From positions 806,001 to 870,000 of the forward strand of contig NC_011891.1 of NCBI RefSeq assembly GCF_000022145.1: DNA of 64,000 bases, given 5' to 3'. The notes below the pieces were generated by a model, which was given only the letters and a program-made list of their open reading frames with translations, was not told the origin of the DNA and made no database searches. The translations under genes were made by a program, and so were the position numbers. Below, in pieces: positions 11,895 to 23,371 of the stretch. Each line of letters opens with the position of its first letter. Position 1 is the stretch's first letter. This stretch comes from Anaeromyxobacter dehalogenans 2CP-1. GTDB lineage: Bacteria; Myxococcota; Myxococcia; Myxococcales; Anaeromyxobacteraceae.

Positions 11895-13346
11895 ATGCCG
11901 AGCAGCAGCCCAACCACCGAAGCGGTCGTCGCGGGGTCGAAGGCGTTCGCCGTCACGCTGCTGGCGCCCGTCACCGCCCGCCTCGGCCTGCGACCGCGCA
12001 TCGCCGCGGATGCGGCGCAGGCGCTCTCGCTGTGCCGCGGGCCGGGCGGGCTCGTGGTGATCGAGTACCAGGGGGAGGGCTCGCTGGCCGCGATCGAGCG
12101 CCTCCTGCGCGAGCGCGACGGGCTCCGCGTGGTGGCGGCAGTCGCGCCGGAGCACGCCGCCGCCGAGGCGCCGCTGCGCGCGCTCGGCGTGGAGCTGGCG
12201 CGCTGGGACGGCCGGGCGGAGGGCGTGCTGGGCGCCGTCGAGCGGATGGTCCAGGGCGCCGCGCCGGCCGTCGCCCCCGCGCCTCCTCCCTCGGTGAAGC
12301 CTCCTCCGCTCGCGCCGCTGCCTGCGCCGGCCGCGGGACCGCCGCCGCTGGCGCGGAAGGCCATCGCCCCGCCGCCGGACCTCTCGTTCGACGTGAGCCT
12401 GGACGACGCGTTCCCCGCCGGGCCGCCGGTGCCCGCCGCGCCGCCGCCCGAGCCTCCGCGCGGGGGCGGCACCGTCTACGTCCCGCCGCCGCCGGCCGTG
12501 CGCGTCCTCTGGCCCGCGCAGGCTGCCTCCGCGGCGGACGCGCAGGCGTCGCTGGAGCGGGCCGCGTCCGGCGCCGCGCGCCCCGGCGACGCGCTCGACG
12601 GGCTCGCGGCCGGGATCGCCGGCGGGCTGTCCGAGCTCGAGCGCGCCGCGCTCGGGGACGGGCCGATGGCGCTCGACCCGGGCCCGATTCGGTCCGCTGC
12701 GGTGATGCGCCTCCGCGTCGCCTCGGCGCGCGCCTCGGCGCCGGCGGGCGGCTCCGAGGTGGACGGGGCCGCGGTGCAGGCGGTGCTCGCCGACATCGAC
12801 GCGACGCTGGCCGGCGTGAACGGGCTCGTCGCCGGCGCGCCCCCGGACCTCCTCCCCGGCGTGGAGGCCGTCCGGAACGCGCTCGTGCGCGAGGCGATCG
12901 ACTTCTCCGACCTGGCGCAGCGCATCGCCTCGGCCGGCGCCGTGGCCGCCACCGCGGCGCGGGCGCCCGCCCGGCCGGTGCAGGCCCGGGTGCTGGCGGT
13001 GTCGGCGGAGCCGACGCCGCGGCGGCCGTGGGGGCTCTGGGCGCTCCTCGTGCTCGCGCTCGCGGCCGCGGGCGGGTATCACGGCTGGTATCGGTGGCAC
13101 GTCCGCCAGCAGGTGGTCGCCCGGCTCGGGACGCTGCCCGGCGCGCCGCGGGGAATGGTCCTGCTGCCAGGGGCGAGGAACGGGGCGCAGATCCTGCTCC
13201 CGCTCGGTGGCGTGACCGTCGATCCGGTCGAGGCGGAGCGCTTCAAGGCGGCGCAGCGCGCGCACGGGAACGAGGTGCGCGAGATCTCCGGTGGCGGACT
13301 CGAGATCCGGCGAATGGGCGGGGGAGCAGAGGAGAAGGTTCCATGA
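11895..13346 (+). CDS. Unknown protein with degenerate receiver-like N-terminus and one C-terminal membrane span
   Basis: Not recognised. The 483 residues fall into an alpha/beta N-terminal part (about 1-120) with receiver-like spacing but no convincing phosphoacceptor, a Pro-rich linker (about 125-215), an Ala-rich helical part (220-360), and a single transmembrane segment near 380-400 (WGLWALLVLALAAAGGY). About 80 residues follow that segment. ATG at 11895 was chosen because residues upstream look untranslated. Its stop overlaps the ATG of the following prepilin gene (ATGA), so the two are very likely translated together. A role in assembling or regulating that pilin is an inference. Confidence 0.6.
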   Translation: MPSSSPTTEAVVAGSKAFAVTLLAPVTARLGLRPRIAADAAQALSLCRGPGGLVVIEYQGEGSLAAIERLLRERDGLRVVAAVAPEHAAAEAPLRALGVELARWDGRAEGVLGAVERMVQGAAPAVAPAPPPSVKPPPLAPLPAPAAGPPPLARKAIAPPPDLSFDVSLDDAFPAGPPVPAAPPPEPPRGGGTVYVPPPPAVRVLWPAQAASAADAQASLERAASGAARPGDALDGLAAGIAGGLSELERAALGDGPMALDPGPIRSAAVMRLRVASARASAPAGGSEVDGAAVQAVLADIDATLAGVNGLVAGAPPDLLPGVEAVRNALVREAIDFSDLAQRIASAGAVAATAARAPARPVQARVLAVSAEPTPRRPWGLWALLVLALAAAGGYHGWYRWHVRQQVVARLGTLPGAPRGMVLLPGARNGAQILLPLGGVTVDPVEAERFKAAQRAHGNEVREISGGGLEIRRMGGGAEEKVP

Positions 13347-13867
13347 AGTGGCACACGCGACACGGTGCGCGCGGGTTCACGCTGATCGAGCTCATGGTCG
13401 TGGTGGCGATCATCGGCATCCTGGCCAGCATCGCGATCCCGATGAGCGTACGCGCTTCGCTCCGCGCGAAGGCCGCGGAGCGCAACGAGCTCATGATGCG
13501 GGTGAAGACCGGCGCCGTGGAGGTCTTCATCCAGAACGGGGCCTTTCCCGGCGGGCACATCCTCGCGGATTTCCAGCCGCCGCTACCGGCCTCCACCGGG
13601 AAGCGCGCCATCGACTTCCGGGCTACCGGGTGGAACGTCATCTTCCCCGCCGGCCAGGAGATCATGGGTAACGTGTATTACTCGTTTCGCGCAGAGGCCT
13701 GGGGTCAGCGCGGTGCGGAGCCCCCGACCATCGAGGTTCGGGCAGTCGGCGATCTCGACGGCGATGGCACCTTCAGCAACGCGCTCATGACCTTCAAGCT
13801 CATCGAGGGCGGGTTCCAGCTGATCGAGGCGGAGTCCTCGTACGCGGAGGCGTACGAGACCTTCTGA
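13343..13867 (+). CDS. Type IV prepilin-like protein
   Basis: A 174-residue protein with a 10-residue basic leader, the cleavage motif [25 protein letters not shown] and a globular C-terminal domain lacking cysteines. The signature is that of type IVa pilins and T2SS pseudopilins. The later [10 protein letters not shown] stretch is an acidic loop resembling calcium-binding loops in pseudopilins. The ATG overlaps the stop of the preceding membrane protein. No other pilus genes lie nearby, so whether it is a minor pilin or a stand-alone pseudopilin cannot be told. Confidence 0.88.
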   Translation: MKWHTRHGARGFTLIELMVVVAIIGILASIAIPMSVRASLRAKAAERNELMMRVKTGAVEVFIQNGAFPGGHILADFQPPLPASTGKRAIDFRATGWNVIFPAGQEIMGNVYYSFRAEAWGQRGAEPPTIEVRAVGDLDGDGTFSNALMTFKLIEGGFQLIEAESSYAEAYETF

Positions 13868-16024
<2,157 letters not shown>

Positions 16025-16029
16025 GGGCG

Positions 16030-16311
16030 ATGGCCGATCGGGTCCGTGCGCGCATCGTGGTGTCCGGCCGCGTCCAGGGCGTGGCCTTCCGCCAGTCCAC
16101 GGCGGACGAGGCGCGTCGCCTGGGGGTGGAGGGCTGGGTCCGCAACCTGCCCGACGGCCGGGTGGAGGCCGAGGCCGAAGGAGGGCGCACCGCGGTGGGC
16201 GCGCTCGTCCGCTGGTGCCACGCGGGCCCGCCCGCCGCGCGGGTGGATCGGGTCGAGGTGGAGTGGGTGGAGCCCGCCGGCGGCCTGGGCGCCTTCGAGA
16301 TCCGCTTCTGA
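16030..16311 (+). CDS. acyP: Acylphosphatase
   Basis: Small enzyme that hydrolyses carboxyl-phosphate bonds such as acetyl phosphate. The 93 residues show the family motifs: [10 protein letters not shown] with the catalytic Arg, and [17 protein letters not shown] containing the catalytic Asn. Starts five bases after the ligA stop and is presumably co-transcribed. Nothing unusual. Confidence 0.93.
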   Translation: MADRVRARIVVSGRVQGVAFRQSTADEARRLGVEGWVRNLPDGRVEAEAEGGRTAVGALVRWCHAGPPAARVDRVEVEWVEPAGGLGAFEIRF

Positions 16312-16479
16312 GGCCGGGCTCGGTCGGGGCGGGCGTGCCGCGGCCGCGCGCTGCGGGCTCGACCCGGGCCGCCGCCCGTGCTATTCAGGCCGGCTCCGCA
16401 GGAAACCGCCGTCAGATCCGGCGGTTCGCACCTCCAGCCGGCGGGCGACACGCGGTTCGAACCCGCGGCCCGAAGGGAC

Positions 16480-19176
16480 ATGAAGACCGACCTCGCGCTC
16501 TCCTCGTCCGCGCTCGACGAGCTCGTCCTCCAGGCGCAGAAGCCCTCCCGCTACGTCGGCGCCGAGTTCGGCGCGGTGGTGAAGGACCTCTCCGCCGCCC
16601 GCGTCCGCTTCGCCCTGGCGTTCCCCGACACCTACGAGGTCGGGATGTCGAACCTGGGCTTCCGGTTGCTGTACCACCTGCTCAACGACCGGCCGGAGAT
16701 CGCGTGCGAGCGCGTGTTCCTGCCGTGGCCGGACATGGAGGGCATGCTCCGCGCGCGCGGCCTCCCGCTGTTCACGCTCGAGTCGCGGGCCGCGGTGCGC
16801 GGGTTCGACGTCCTCGGCATCACGCTCCAGTTCGAGCTCGCCTACACGAGCGCGCTCGCCATGCTGGACCTCGCCGGCATCCCGCTGCTCGCGCGGGAGC
16901 GCGGCGACGAGGATCCGCTGGTGCTGGGCGGCGGGCCGTGCGCGTTCAACCCGGAGCCGGTGGCGGACTTCTTCGACGCGTTCGCGGTGGGCGAGGGCGA
17001 GGAGGTCGCGCTGGAGATCGCCGACGCGGTCGCGGAGAGCGGCTTCCGCCGCGGCGGCGCCACGCGCCCGGAGCTGCTCCGGCGCCTGGCGCGCATCCCG
17101 GGGGTCTACGTGCCCTCGCTGTTCGCGCCGCGCTACGACCCGGTCTCGCGCACGCTCGCGGCGATCGAGCCGCTCCTGCCGGGCTACGAGAAGGTCGAGC
17201 GCCGCGTGATGCCCGACCTGAACGCGCTCCCGACCAGCGCGTACACCCGCCCGCTCGTCCCGTTCATGCAGACGGTGCACGACCGGCTCCCCATCGAGCT
17301 GCAGCGCGGCTGCACCCGCGGCTGCCGCTTCTGCCAGGTCGGCATGATCACGCGCCCGACCCGCCAGCGCGATCCGAAGCAGGTGCTGGCGCTCGCCGAG
17401 ACCGGCCTGCGCGCCTCCGGCTACGAGGAGGTGGGGCTGCTGTCGCTCTCGTCGGGCGACTACGGCGCGCTGAACGGGCTGCTCGACGACTTCCTGGCGC
17501 GCTGGGAGGGCGAGCGGATCGCGATGAGCCTGCCCTCGCTCCGCACCGAGACGATGAACGAGGCGCTCGCCCAGAAGATCGCCCGCATCCGCAAGACCGG
17601 GTTCACGCTCGCGCCCGAGGCCGCCACCGAGCGCATGCGCGCGGTGATCAACAAGGGCAACCGCGAGGAGGACCTGCTCCGGGCGGTCGAGTCGATCTTC
17701 GGGAACGGCTGGTCGCTGCTGAAGCTCTACTTCATGATCGGGCTCCCGGAGGAGCGCGACGAGGACGTGGTGGCCATCGCCGAGCTGGCGAAGCGCTGCC
17801 TCGCCGCCGCCCGGCGCGTGCTGCCCAAGGGCGAGGGGTCGCCGGCCATCCACCTCGGCGCGTCGACCTTCGTGCCCAAGCCGTTCACGCCGTTCCAGTG
17901 GGAGCCGATGATCCCGCCGGAGGAGACGCGGCGCCGCCAGGCGCTCGTCACCGCGGCGCTGGGCGGCCGGAACGGCGCGATCCAGTTCAAGCCGCACGAC
18001 TCGCGGCAGTCGTCCATCGAGGGCGCGCTCGCGCTCGGCGATCGTCGCGTGGGCACCGCGGTGCTCGCCGCCTACCGCCGCGGCCAGCGCCTCGACGGCT
18101 GGACCGAGTGGTTCGACGAGCGGAACTGGCTCGAGGCGTTCGCGGAGTGCGAGCGCGAGCACGGGGTGGGGCTGGACTGGTTCGCGCACCGCCGCCGCCG
18201 GCTCGACGAGGTGCTGCCCTGGGACCGGATCGACTGCGGCGTCACCAAGGCCTACCTCCAGAAGCAGCTCGCGGCCGCGCGCAACCTCGCCGAGGTGCCG
18301 GACTGCGTGCTCGAGCCGTGCACCGTCTGCGGCGCCTGCGACTACGACGTCGTGAAGAACCGCACGTACGAGGCGAAGGACTACGTCCCCGAGCCCCCGC
18401 GCCCGCCGCGCCCGACCGACCCGCCGGCGCGCACGGTGGTGCGCGTCCGCTACGCGAAGCTCGGGCGGCTCGTGGCGCTCTCCCACCTCGAGACCATGCA
18501 CGCCCTGCTCCGCGCCATCCGGCGCGCCGGGCTGCCGGTCGCGTACTCGCAGGGCTACCACCCGAAGCCGCGGGTGTCGTTCGGCCCGGCGCTCCCGGTC
18601 GGCCTGGAGAGCCTGTGCGAGCACCTCGATCTCGATCTCCTCGGGGCGGTTGACCCGCAGGAGGTCCTGGCGCGGCTCGCCCCCGAGCTCCCGGAAGGGC
18701 TGAAGGTGCAGGAGGCGCACGTGCTCGATCCGCACGCTGCGTCGATCTCCGAGGCGCAGCGGGCCGTCCATTACCGCGCCGAGTTTCCTCGGGAAACCTG
18801 GGGAGAGGCGGTCCTCGAGGCGCGCGTCGCCGCCTTCCGCGAGGCGGATCAGTCGGTCGTCACCCGCGCGGCGCCGCCCCGGCCCCGCGGAAAGGGCCGG
18901 GGTCAGAAGGTCGCGGCACGGAAGCAAAGAGAGATAGACTTGAAGGACATCGTGACCCACCTCGCGGTCGAGGGGCCGGGGGCGGTCGCGTTCAGCTTGC
19001 GGGCGGATCCGTCGGGGAGTGCCAAGCCAGCCGAGGTGCTGGCGGCGATCTTCGGAGAAGACGGCACGCCGCCCCGGGGAGTGAAGGTTTTGAAGGAAGG
19101 CGTGAGCTTCGCGAGGAGCGGACCTGGCCGGCCGGAGCCGAGCCAGCCCCGCGCGCCTCGCTACCTCGACGCCTGA
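16480..19176 (+). CDS. Radical SAM protein (TIGR03960 type) fused to a DUF2344 domain
   Basis: An 898-residue fusion. The N-terminal 600 residues form a radical SAM protein with a B12-binding-like Rossmann region (about 40-200) and the 4Fe-4S motif CTRGCRFC (C278, C282, C285). A second cysteine group (CTVCGAC, about 612-618) may hold another cluster. The last 250 residues (from about 650, VRVRYAKLGRLVALSHLETMHALLRAIRRAG) are a DUF2344/TIGR03936 domain. The start at 16480 has GAAGGG seven bases upstream. The gene lies ahead of the RNase E/G gene, a linkage I recall from other bacteria, suggesting an RNA- or ribosome-related modification. The substrate is unknown. Confidence 0.85.
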   Translation: MKTDLALSSSALDELVLQAQKPSRYVGAEFGAVVKDLSAARVRFALAFPDTYEVGMSNLGFRLLYHLLNDRPEIACERVFLPWPDMEGMLRARGLPLFTLESRAAVRGFDVLGITLQFELAYTSALAMLDLAGIPLLARERGDEDPLVLGGGPCAFNPEPVADFFDAFAVGEGEEVALEIADAVAESGFRRGGATRPELLRRLARIPGVYVPSLFAPRYDPVSRTLAAIEPLLPGYEKVERRVMPDLNALPTSAYTRPLVPFMQTVHDRLPIELQRGCTRGCRFCQVGMITRPTRQRDPKQVLALAETGLRASGYEEVGLLSLSSGDYGALNGLLDDFLARWEGERIAMSLPSLRTETMNEALAQKIARIRKTGFTLAPEAATERMRAVINKGNREEDLLRAVESIFGNGWSLLKLYFMIGLPEERDEDVVAIAELAKRCLAAARRVLPKGEGSPAIHLGASTFVPKPFTPFQWEPMIPPEETRRRQALVTAALGGRNGAIQFKPHDSRQSSIEGALALGDRRVGTAVLAAYRRGQRLDGWTEWFDERNWLEAFAECEREHGVGLDWFAHRRRRLDEVLPWDRIDCGVTKAYLQKQLAAARNLAEVPDCVLEPCTVCGACDYDVVKNRTYEAKDYVPEPPRPPRPTDPPARTVVRVRYAKLGRLVALSHLETMHALLRAIRRAGLPVAYSQGYHPKPRVSFGPALPVGLESLCEHLDLDLLGAVDPQEVLARLAPELPEGLKVQEAHVLDPHAASISEAQRAVHYRAEFPRETWGEAVLEARVAAFREADQSVVTRAAPPRPRGKGRGQKVAARKQREIDLKDIVTHLAVEGPGAVAFSLRADPSGSAKPAEVLAAIFGEDGTPPRGVKVLKEGVSFARSGPGRPEPSQPRAPRYLDA

Positions 19177-19362
19177 ACGTACGACGCGCCCCGCCGGTGC
19201 CGCGCACGAAACGCGGCCGCCGGGCGCGAGGAGACGCGAAGCTTTGAGCGCCAGCTCGACAGCAGATCCGACCCTCCCGGCTCCACCGGGACGTTCGCGA
19301 TCGTGGCCCGCCGGATGGGGCCTCGCTCTCCCCGCGTCTGAACGGGGCGAGAGAGGACCATC

Positions 19363-21897
19363 ATGGCCGGCAACAGCATCCTCGTGATCAACGCGGCAGG
19401 CGCCGAGACGCGCGTCGCGCTGGTCGAGAACGGGACGATCCACGAGTACTACCTCGAGCGAAAGCGCGAGAAGGGGATCGTCGGGAACATCTACAAGGGC
19501 AGGGTGGTCCGCGTGCTCCCCGGCATGCAGGCCGCGTTCGTGGACATCGGCCTGGAGAAGGCGGCGTTCCTGTACGTCGGCGACGTGTACGGGGATCCGG
19601 ACTTCTCGGAGGAGTTCGAGCTCACCGAGGGCGAGCACCGCGCCGAGGTGACCGACGTGCCGAGCGAGCAGGAGGCCGAGGAGGCGGAGGCCCGCGCGCG
19701 GTCCGCGCCGGCCCCCGAGCCCGGCGCGGCCGCGGCGGCGACTTCCGACGCTTCACCGTCCGTGGAGGCTCCGCCGGCCGTGGCCGCGGAGGCTGCGCAC
19801 GGCGAGGCCGGGCCGATCGAGGCTGCTCCGACGGAGCCTGCTCCGGTCGCGGAGGCCGCCCCGGCCGAGAGCGCGCTGGCCGAGCCCGCGGCCGCGGAGC
19901 CGCCGCCCGCGCCGCTCACGCCCATCGCGCTCACCCAGGAGATCGGCATGGCGCCGGTGCCGGCGATCCCGGGACTCCCGGTGCCGCCGCTCGCCGACGC
20001 GCCCGCGGCCGAGCCCGCCGCGGCGGAGAGCTCCGCCGAGCCGTCCGAGCCCGCGTTGCCGTCCGTCGCGGCCGCGCCGGCGGAGGCCGCGCTCGCGACC
20101 GAGGCGACCCCGGCGACCGAGGCCGCCCCGGCCGCGCCGGCCCAGCCGGAGAAGGATCGCATCCAGGCGCCCGCGCGCGACGCCGCGCGCGAGGCCCGCG
20201 GGGACCGCGAGCGCGATCGCGGTGACCGCCGGCGCGACGAGCGCGGCCGGCGCGACGGCCGCGAGGGTCGCGATGGGCGCGAGGGCCGCGACGGGCGCGA
20301 GCGCAACGGCCGGAACGGCCGCGAGGAGAAGCGCACCAAGGAGCCGAAGAACATCCAGGACCTGCTGAAGGAGGGCCAGGAGGTCATCGTCCAGGTCGCG
20401 AAGGATCCCATCGGCACGAAGGGCGCCCGCATCACCAGCCACATCTCGCTGCCGGGCCGGCACCTCGTGTTCATGCCGACGGTGGACCACATCGGCATCT
20501 CGCGCCGGATCGAGAAGGACGGCGAGCGCCGCCGGCTGCGCGAGATCGTGGACCGCATGCGCCCCGAGGGCACCGGGTTCATCGTGCGGACCGTCGCCGA
20601 GAACGTCGAGGCGGCCAAGCTCGAGGCGGACATCCGCTTCCTCATCCAGGTGTGGAACGAGATCATCCGCACCAAGGACAAGGTCTCGGCGCCCGCGCTG
20701 CTGCACGGCGACCTCGATCTCATCCTGCGCGCCACCCGCGACCTGTTCACCGCCGAGGTGGGCAAGCTCGTCATCGACGATCGCGACGAGTACGAGCGCA
20801 TCCTGCGCTTCGTGCACGATCAGGCGCCGCACCTCGAGTCGCAGATCGAGTCGTACCAGGGCCAGGAGCCCATCTTCGACGCGTACGGGATCGAGCAGGA
20901 GCTGAAGCGCGCGGCCCAGCGCAAGGTGTGGCTCAAGTCCGGCGGCTACATCATCATGGACCAGGCGGAGGCGCTCACCGCCATCGACGTCAACTCGGGC
21001 CGCTACGTCGGCAAGAAGAACCTCGAGGAGACGATCACCAAGATCAACGTCGAGGCCGCCAAGGAGATCGTCTACCAGCTGCGGCTGCGCAACATCGGCG
21101 GCATCATCATCATCGACTTCATCGACATGGACAAACCCCAGAACCGCGACAAGGTCTTCAAGGCCTTGCAGGACGCGCTGGGGCGGGACAAGGCCAAGAC
21201 CAACGTCCTCAAGATTTCCGAGCTCGGCCTCGTCGAGATGACGCGCAAGCGCGTGCGCGAGTCGGTGACCCGGGTCATGAACGAGCCGTGCCCGTACTGC
21301 GACGGCCGCGGGCACGTGAAGTCCAAGATCACGATCGCCTACGAGATCTTCCGCGAGATCCGTCGCGAGGCGCCGCACTTCCCCGAGCCGGTGCTGGTGG
21401 TGAACTCGCACCCGGAGGTCGCGCGCATCCTGCAGGGCGCGGAGCGCGAGGAGCTCCGTTACCTGATGGATCGCTTCAACAAGACCATCCAGGTGAAGCC
21501 GCAGTCCGGCTACCACCAGGAGCAGTTCGACATCTACGGCCGCCAGGAACGCGCCGAGCAGGGCGGCGGTGGCGGTGGTGGAGGCTCCGGCGGGGGCTCC
21601 GGCGGTGGCGGTGGCGGCTCCGGAGGAGGCGGCGGCGGCGGACGGGATCGCGACCGCGGCCGAGGCCGCGACCGGCGCGGCGGGCGGGGCGGCGAGCGGG
21701 GCGGCGAGCGGAACGACCGCAACGAGCGCGGCGAGCGCGGTGAGCGCGGCGAGCGGAACGACCGCGGCGGCGAGCGCAGCGACCGAGGCGAGCGCGGCCA
21801 GCGCGAGGAGCGCGGCGACCGCGGCGGCGAGCGTCCCGAGGGCGGCGAGCCGCGCGCGGCGCCCGAGGCCCCGGCCCAGGGCGGCGAGAAGGCCTGA
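19363..21897 (+). CDS. rng: Ribonuclease E/G with large S1-domain insertion and Gly/Arg-rich tail
   Basis: Single-strand-specific endoribonuclease for mRNA decay and rRNA processing. The 844 residues begin with the RNase E/G N-terminus and S1 domain (35-75). An Ala/Pro/Glu-rich and then Arg/Asp/Gly-rich insertion runs from about 90 to 320, after which the fold resumes (IQDLLKEGQEVIVQVAKDPIGTKGARIT). The catalytic aspartate motif AIDVNSG is at about 541, FIDMD follows, and the zinc-link CPYC is near 644. From about 730 the tail is a Gly/Ser spacer followed by repeated GERG/NDR units. The 186-base leader contains a hairpin close to the start codon. RNase E is an equally good name. Confidence 0.92.
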   Translation: MAGNSILVINAAGAETRVALVENGTIHEYYLERKREKGIVGNIYKGRVVRVLPGMQAAFVDIGLEKAAFLYVGDVYGDPDFSEEFELTEGEHRAEVTDVPSEQEAEEAEARARSAPAPEPGAAAAATSDASPSVEAPPAVAAEAAHGEAGPIEAAPTEPAPVAEAAPAESALAEPAAAEPPPAPLTPIALTQEIGMAPVPAIPGLPVPPLADAPAAEPAAAESSAEPSEPALPSVAAAPAEAALATEATPATEAAPAAPAQPEKDRIQAPARDAAREARGDRERDRGDRRRDERGRRDGREGRDGREGRDGRERNGRNGREEKRTKEPKNIQDLLKEGQEVIVQVAKDPIGTKGARITSHISLPGRHLVFMPTVDHIGISRRIEKDGERRRLREIVDRMRPEGTGFIVRTVAENVEAAKLEADIRFLIQVWNEIIRTKDKVSAPALLHGDLDLILRATRDLFTAEVGKLVIDDRDEYERILRFVHDQAPHLESQIESYQGQEPIFDAYGIEQELKRAAQRKVWLKSGGYIIMDQAEALTAIDVNSGRYVGKKNLEETITKINVEAAKEIVYQLRLRNIGGIIIIDFIDMDKPQNRDKVFKALQDALGRDKAKTNVLKISELGLVEMTRKRVRESVTRVMNEPCPYCDGRGHVKSKITIAYEIFREIRREAPHFPEPVLVVNSHPEVARILQGAEREELRYLMDRFNKTIQVKPQSGYHQEQFDIYGRQERAEQGGGGGGGGSGGGSGGGGGGSGGGGGGGRDRDRGRGRDRRGGRGGERGGERNDRNERGERGERGERNDRGGERSDRGERGQREERGDRGGERPEGGEPRAAPEAPAQGGEKA

Positions 21898-21906
21898 GGC
21901 GGGGCC

Positions 21907-23226
21907 GTGCCGGCGCGCCTCGACCAGGGCTCGGGGGTGGCGAAGGTGGAGCGCGAGCTCCGCTTCGCCAGCACCGCGCTCCGGCTGGCGCTGCGCGTGG
22001 TGGAGGGCGAGACCGTGCGCCTGCGCGCGATGGCCCTCACCTACATCTCGCTGTTCGCGCTGGTGCCGGCGCTGGTGGTGGCGTTCTCGGTGGTGCAGGC
22101 GTTCACCGGGATGGACGCCATCTCCAGCCGCGTCCACGACTTCCTCATCCAGAACCTGGCGGTGGGCGCCCGCTCGTCCATCGAGCCGTACCTGGACCGC
22201 TTCATCCGCAACGCGCACGCGACCAGCGCGGGCGTGGTGGGCGGCGCGCTCCTGGTCTGGTCGGCGGTGACGCTGTTCACCAACGTGGACCACGCGGTGA
22301 ACGACGTCTGGGGCATCCGCCGCCGGCGCAGCATCACGCAGCAGGCGGTGACGTACTGGGTCGGGCTCACGCTCGGCCCGCTCCTGCTGGCGGCCTCGAC
22401 CACGCTCGGCGCGTACACGCAGACGCTGCTCGCGAACACCGGCGTGCGCGCGCTGGTGATGCTGAGCGGCACGCTGCTCAACTGCGCGTTCTTCGCGACG
22501 CTCTACCAGATCGTCCCGAACACGCGCGTGAAGCTCCGCGCCGCGGTGGTGGGCGGCGTCGCGGCGGGCGTGGCCTGGGACGTCGCGAAGTGGGGCTACG
22601 CGTTCGTGGTCGCGCGCATCTTCAAGTACCACGCGATCTACGGCTCGGTGGCGGCGGTCCCGATCTTCCTGTTCTGGCTGTTCGTGTCCTGGACGATCGT
22701 GCTGTTCGGGGCCCGGCTCGCGTACGTGGTGCAGTACGCGCGGACGCTCATGTCCCCGGCGCCGCGCGCGGACTCCGCCATCGCGCGCGAGATCCTGGCC
22801 GGCCGGACCCTGCTCCTGGTCGCGCAGGCGTTCGACCGCGGAGAGGACGCGCCGGATCCCGGCGACGTGGCCGCCCGGCTCGGTGCGACCCCCGAGGAGG
22901 CGAGCGAGGCTCTGGCCGCCCTCCGGCAGAGGGCGATCGTGGTGTCGCTGGCCGATGGGGGCCTGGTGCCCGCCCGCCCGCTGGAGAAGATCACGCTCCT
23001 GGACGTGAGGCAGGCGGTGTCCGGGCGGGAGGTGCGTCCGGACCAGCGCGGCATCCTATCGGAAATATTGACGGATCTCGAAGCGAAGGCCGCCGGGCAG
23101 CTCGACGCGATCACGTTCCGGGAGCTGTGCGACCGGGAGCGCGCCCGCGAGGCCGGCCCTCGTGCCCCGGGAACGGGTGCCCCTGAAGAGGTGGATCCGA
23201 CCGCCGCAGGCCCGGCACGCGCGTGA
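21907..23226 (+). CDS. YihY/BrkB family inner-membrane protein
   Basis: A 439-residue polytopic membrane protein with about six hydrophobic segments between residues 40 and 290 and the family features ALTYISLFALVPALVV and the WDVAKWGYAFVV region. The last 150 residues are soluble, with a winged-helix-like region that ends the protein. The family was once called RNase BN in error; its real function is not established. GTG at 21907 is taken as start, nine bases after the RNase E/G stop. A later GTG at about 21946 is possible. Confidence 0.85.
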   Translation: MPARLDQGSGVAKVERELRFASTALRLALRVVEGETVRLRAMALTYISLFALVPALVVAFSVVQAFTGMDAISSRVHDFLIQNLAVGARSSIEPYLDRFIRNAHATSAGVVGGALLVWSAVTLFTNVDHAVNDVWGIRRRRSITQQAVTYWVGLTLGPLLLAASTTLGAYTQTLLANTGVRALVMLSGTLLNCAFFATLYQIVPNTRVKLRAAVVGGVAAGVAWDVAKWGYAFVVARIFKYHAIYGSVAAVPIFLFWLFVSWTIVLFGARLAYVVQYARTLMSPAPRADSAIAREILAGRTLLLVAQAFDRGEDAPDPGDVAARLGATPEEASEALAALRQRAIVVSLADGGLVPARPLEKITLLDVRQAVSGREVRPDQRGILSEILTDLEAKAAGQLDAITFRELCDRERAREAGPRAPGTGAPEEVDPTAAGPARA

Positions 23227-23286
23227 GCGTGCGCGGATCCCCAGGTCGGGGTCCCGCCCACCCAGACGCGCATGCCCGTGGAACCC

Positions 23287-23315
23287 TTGCTGATTTCGGA
23301 GCCTTCGGCTAGGCT
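23287..23315 (+). promoter_or_regulatory. Sigma-70-type promoter of the IHF/HU gene
   Basis: TTGCTG, a 17-base spacer and TAGGCT, ending 57 bases upstream of the start codon at 23372. Four of six matches at -35 and three of six at -10. Moderately convincing because it lies in the only AT-richer patch of the spacer. Confidence 0.5.
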
Positions 23316-23371
23316 CTCCCCATCCCGAGCGGCTTTCCAAGGGTGGGGGCCGTCAGCGAGCCGGAGTCCCG

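Noticed and set aside
16451-16467. Perfect T-arm-like sequence (CGCGG-TTCGAAC-CCGCG) just ahead of the radical SAM gene
   Set aside because: No matching acceptor strand, D arm or anticodon arm of proper size could be laid out upstream, so it is not a tRNA or tRNA-Sec; taken as chance or a leader hairpin.
16381-19638. Long minus-strand open frame opposite the radical SAM gene
   Set aside because: Composition is that of a reverse shadow; the plus strand has clear motifs.
21560-21760. Gly/Ser and GERG runs of the RNase E tail as an assembly error
   Set aside because: The reading frame stays open to a sensible stop and the repeat units are imperfect at DNA level, so it is likely real.
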